Below, in pieces: positions 62,280-64,000 of a stretch of 64,000 nt of DNA. This DNA is from an uncultured Oligoflexia bacterium. Its GTDB lineage: Bacteria; Bdellovibrionota; Bacteriovoracia; Bacteriovoracales; Bacteriovoracaceae. The stretch covers positions 124,001-188,000 of the forward strand of contig CAJXPQ010000004.1 in the NCBI GenBank assembly GCA_913058265.1, given 5' to 3'. Within the stretch, counting starts at the first letter, position 1. Every line of letters begins with the position of its first letter. The position numbers were made by a program, and so were the translations under genes. Under the pieces are notes generated by a model. The model saw only the letters and a list, made by a program, of their open reading frames with translations, had not been told where the DNA came from and ran no database searches.

Positions 62280-63095
62280 ATGAAAATCCAATTTAAGAAA
62301 AAATACGAAGCAACTGAACCCCAATTTATTGTTGACTACCTTGCCGCAAATATAGATCTCTCTAAAATGAAAATCAAGAAAGGGATTGAATTAGGTGGGC
62401 TTTGGTTCAAAAAAAATGGGCAGAAGAAGAAAGCTAGAGTTAAGAAAATTAAAACTCTCATACAGCCGAATGACTCTGTGGAGTTTTACTTTGACCCAAA
62501 CCTTGTTCCACTCGATACTGATTTAGCTCTGGAAATCTACAAGGGCATGGACTTTGGGATATGGTACAAACCAGTTAATATGCTTTCAGATGGCAGTCCT
62601 TTTAGTGATAAGGGAAGTCTTAGTTACGCAATTAAATCCAAATCTAAAAAATGTTTTCTTATTCAAAGACTGGATCGAGAAGTTGGAGGACTTATGTTAG
62701 TTGCCTACAGTAAGAGGCAGGCAGCATTTTTCTCTAAAGAGCTTGTAGATAAAAAAATAAAAAAAATGTATCAAGTTGAAGTCATGGGATTTCTCGAAGG
62801 ATCCGACTCAATAGATAAAAAAATAGATGGAAAAGACGCTCTTACCCATTATCAGTTCAACTCTAATGGAGAGGGGTCAAGCTTTCTTGATGTTGAGATT
62901 GAAACAGGACGCTTCCATCAAATCAGAAGACACTTTGATAGTATAGGGCATGCTGTTATAGGGGATCCTCGTTACGGAGAAGGTAATAAGAATAAAGATG
63001 GATTAAAACTGGTTGCTAATAAAGTAGAGTTTTTTGACCCTCAAAAAAGAGAGAGGGTCTTGGTAAAGCTGGACCAAAAATATTGTCTATTTTAG
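62280..63095 (+). CDS. RluA-family pseudouridine synthase
   Basis: The 271-residue protein has the RluA catalytic motif IQRLDREVGGLMLVA near residue 125, with the essential Asp (family usually H-R-L-D; here Gln replaces His). Downstream QVEVMGFL and GRFHQIRRHF-DSIGHAVIGDPRYG complete the family pattern. It probably makes pseudouridine in rRNA or tRNA. The N-terminus is S4-like in charge but short. The ATG at 62280 is preferred over a GTG two codons upstream; neither has a clear ribosome binding site. Confidence 0.87.
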   Translation: MKIQFKKKYEATEPQFIVDYLAANIDLSKMKIKKGIELGGLWFKKNGQKKKARVKKIKTLIQPNDSVEFYFDPNLVPLDTDLALEIYKGMDFGIWYKPVNMLSDGSPFSDKGSLSYAIKSKSKKCFLIQRLDREVGGLMLVAYSKRQAAFFSKELVDKKIKKMYQVEVMGFLEGSDSIDKKIDGKDALTHYQFNSNGEGSSFLDVEIETGRFHQIRRHFDSIGHAVIGDPRYGEGNKNKDGLKLVANKVEFFDPQKRERVLVKLDQKYCLF

Positions 63096-63704
63096 TTAGA
63101 AACTTACTTTGTTATTTTCTAAGTCAATGAATAATCTAAAAGACCCATGTGCCATAACTCTTGAGCCTAACTTAATAGTATCTGTATAAGTTTTAGTTTT
63201 TGTTTTCAAGAATAAAGTTGTGAAGAATTCACCCTTATCCTGTGCATTTGGAAAGAAATTCTTATCTAGGTCTTTCAGTTTTACCTCAAGTAGAGTAAAT
63301 GTAGCTAAATCTACACCTTTAATTTCACTAGATCCAACTTCTTTAAAACTAGTTGAGTAGGCCACAAGATTTTTTTCTAGGTCAACTCGGTATACTGTCG
63401 TATCTTCTCCAGTAACAACATTTGGAAACTTGTACTGAGCACTCATATGATTAGCTATTTGTGTAAAAGAGTACTTACCATCATTAAGGTTACAATCATA
63501 AAACTTAATATCTGCAGTAATAACGACTCCATCATTTGTTTGAAGCATTCTAGGGTTGGTTAGAGTGTATACGTTTGCTCTTTTAGACTTAATAGAATCA
63601 AACTTTGTTTTGCAATAAGCATTTGCACCATCAAACATTCTGATCATATCTGAACTGAAGACCGATGTTGAAATAAGTAATGCTAGTAGTAATGTTGTCT
63701 TCAT
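63096..63704 (-). CDS. secreted protein, unknown function
   Basis: The 202-residue product has a signal peptide (MKTTLLLALLISTSVFS) and a beta-rich mature part with two cysteines (NAYCKTKF, YDCNLNDG). No recognised family. GGGAGATC precedes the ATG. It meets the convergent pseudouridine synthase gene end to end with no gap. Confidence 0.67.
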   Translation of the reverse strand: MKTTLLLALLISTSVFSSDMIRMFDGANAYCKTKFDSIKSKRANVYTLTNPRMLQTNDGVVITADIKFYDCNLNDGKYSFTQIANHMSAQYKFPNVVTGEDTTVYRVDLEKNLVAYSTSFKEVGSSEIKGVDLATFTLLEVKLKDLDKNFFPNAQDKGEFFTTLFLKTKTKTYTDTIKLGSRVMAHGSFRLFIDLENNKVSF

Positions 63705-63782
63705 AAAAGATCTCCCAAGTATAATGTATAGTTTTCACTATCTTAATACTTGAGAGATCTCAGTGTGTCTACTAAAGAGCTT

Positions 63783-64000
63783 TTATTTTAAATAAACAGA
63801 ATTATCATCTAGCTCTGATACAAATTCCTCTTTTTGAGCAATTAATGCATCATCATCATCTTGAAATAACGAGATCGGCTCAAAGATAAACTGATCATCT
63901 TCTGCTACCATGGCTCGGTATAAGACTCTACCTTCATCTTCTAGGCGAACTCGTCCAAGCTGGTAACCGATATACTTTGGAGTAGAGATTTCAACTGTAT
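63783..64000 (-). CDS. 3' end of an unknown acidic protein (runs off right edge)
   Basis: About 71 codons of the C-terminus are visible, ending at TAA (63783-63785). The stretch is strongly acidic near its end (FQDDDDALIAQKE, SELDDN) and contains a strand pair (KYIGYQLGRVRL, LYRAMVAEDDQFIFE). It reads as coding with no internal stop, but the family is not recognised. The start lies outside the window. Confidence 0.65.
   Translation of the reverse strand, partial: TVEISTPKYIGYQLGRVRLEDEGRVLYRAMVAEDDQFIFEPISLFQDDDDALIAQKEEFVSELDDNSVYLK

Noticed and set aside
1-64000. tRNA, rRNA, CRISPR, insertion sequence or prophage
   Set aside because: Looked for by eye on both strands; no cloverleaf, repeat array, transposase or phage structural module was recognised apart from the S74 domain, which sits in a pilin-like protein.

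Overview
The window looks like a chromosomal segment from a predatory or marine deltaproteobacterium-type organism, most likely of the Bdellovibrio/Bacteriovorax (Halobacteriovorax) kind. This is inferred from the AT-rich coding sequence, the very high share of proteins with signal peptides, the many secreted proteases and nucleases, and the protein styles seen (pilin-like/S74 fusions, DUF2063, DUF4956, PilZ-like and pseudo-receiver/TPR proteins). No rRNA, tRNA, insertion sequence, prophage or CRISPR array was recognised. Genes are tightly packed and no gap between genes exceeds about 230 bases.

Layout. 1-4.8 kb: a yqeY-like gene running off the left edge, a lipoprotein methyltransferase/GNAT pair, a PilZ-like/pseudo-receiver-TPR pair, a DUF2063-like protein and a homoserine kinase. 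4.9-7.5 kb: ribosomal protein bL25, an alpha/beta hydrolase and glutamate racemase. 7.5-13.7 kb: a secreted helical-repeat protein, a coiled-coil lipoprotein ending in an M15-like peptidase domain, serA, a MATE transporter and two small unknowns. 13.8-22.0 kb: a compact operon for a membrane-spanning assembly (DUF4956 inner-membrane protein, HlyD-type fusion protein with a DUF3616-like propeller, TolC-like outer-membrane channel, VTC polyphosphate-polymerase domain), followed by a 1109-residue secreted protein. I regard this as the most interesting system in the window. 22.0-33.6 kb: a hexapeptide acyltransferase, an M1-like peptidase, an OPT transporter, a gluzincin/propeller/barrel protein, subtilisin- and trypsin-like proteases and a DUF938 protein. 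33.6-41.2 kb: a CDF metal transporter, a cytochrome c, the xanthine dehydrogenase operon xdhABC and a membrane protein. 41.3-47.3 kb: a subtilisin-like lipoprotein, a DUF5522 protein, a secreted EEP nuclease and small envelope proteins. 47.4-51.6 kb: a disturbed patch holding a truncated gene remnant, a LamG protein, a pilin-like/S74 fusion, a Cys-rich secreted protein and a frameshifted gene. 51.6-64 kb: a second EEP nuclease, an M28 peptidase with PDZ, a TPMT-type methyltransferase, a CBS protein, a 1048-residue coiled-coil protein, a ChaN-like protein and an RluA-type pseudouridine synthase. A partial gene runs off the right edge.

Two genome-style observations cut across the window. First, at least eight genes have no Shine-Dalgarno sequence but carry a -10-like hexamer 5 or 6 bases before the ATG, as expected for leaderless transcripts. 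Second, several convergent gene pairs overlap by 4 to 20 bases. The secreted hydrolases (two S8, one S1-like, M1-like, MA-like gluzincin, M28, M15-like and two EEP nucleases) fit an organism living on macromolecules of prey or debris; that lifestyle is inferred, not shown.
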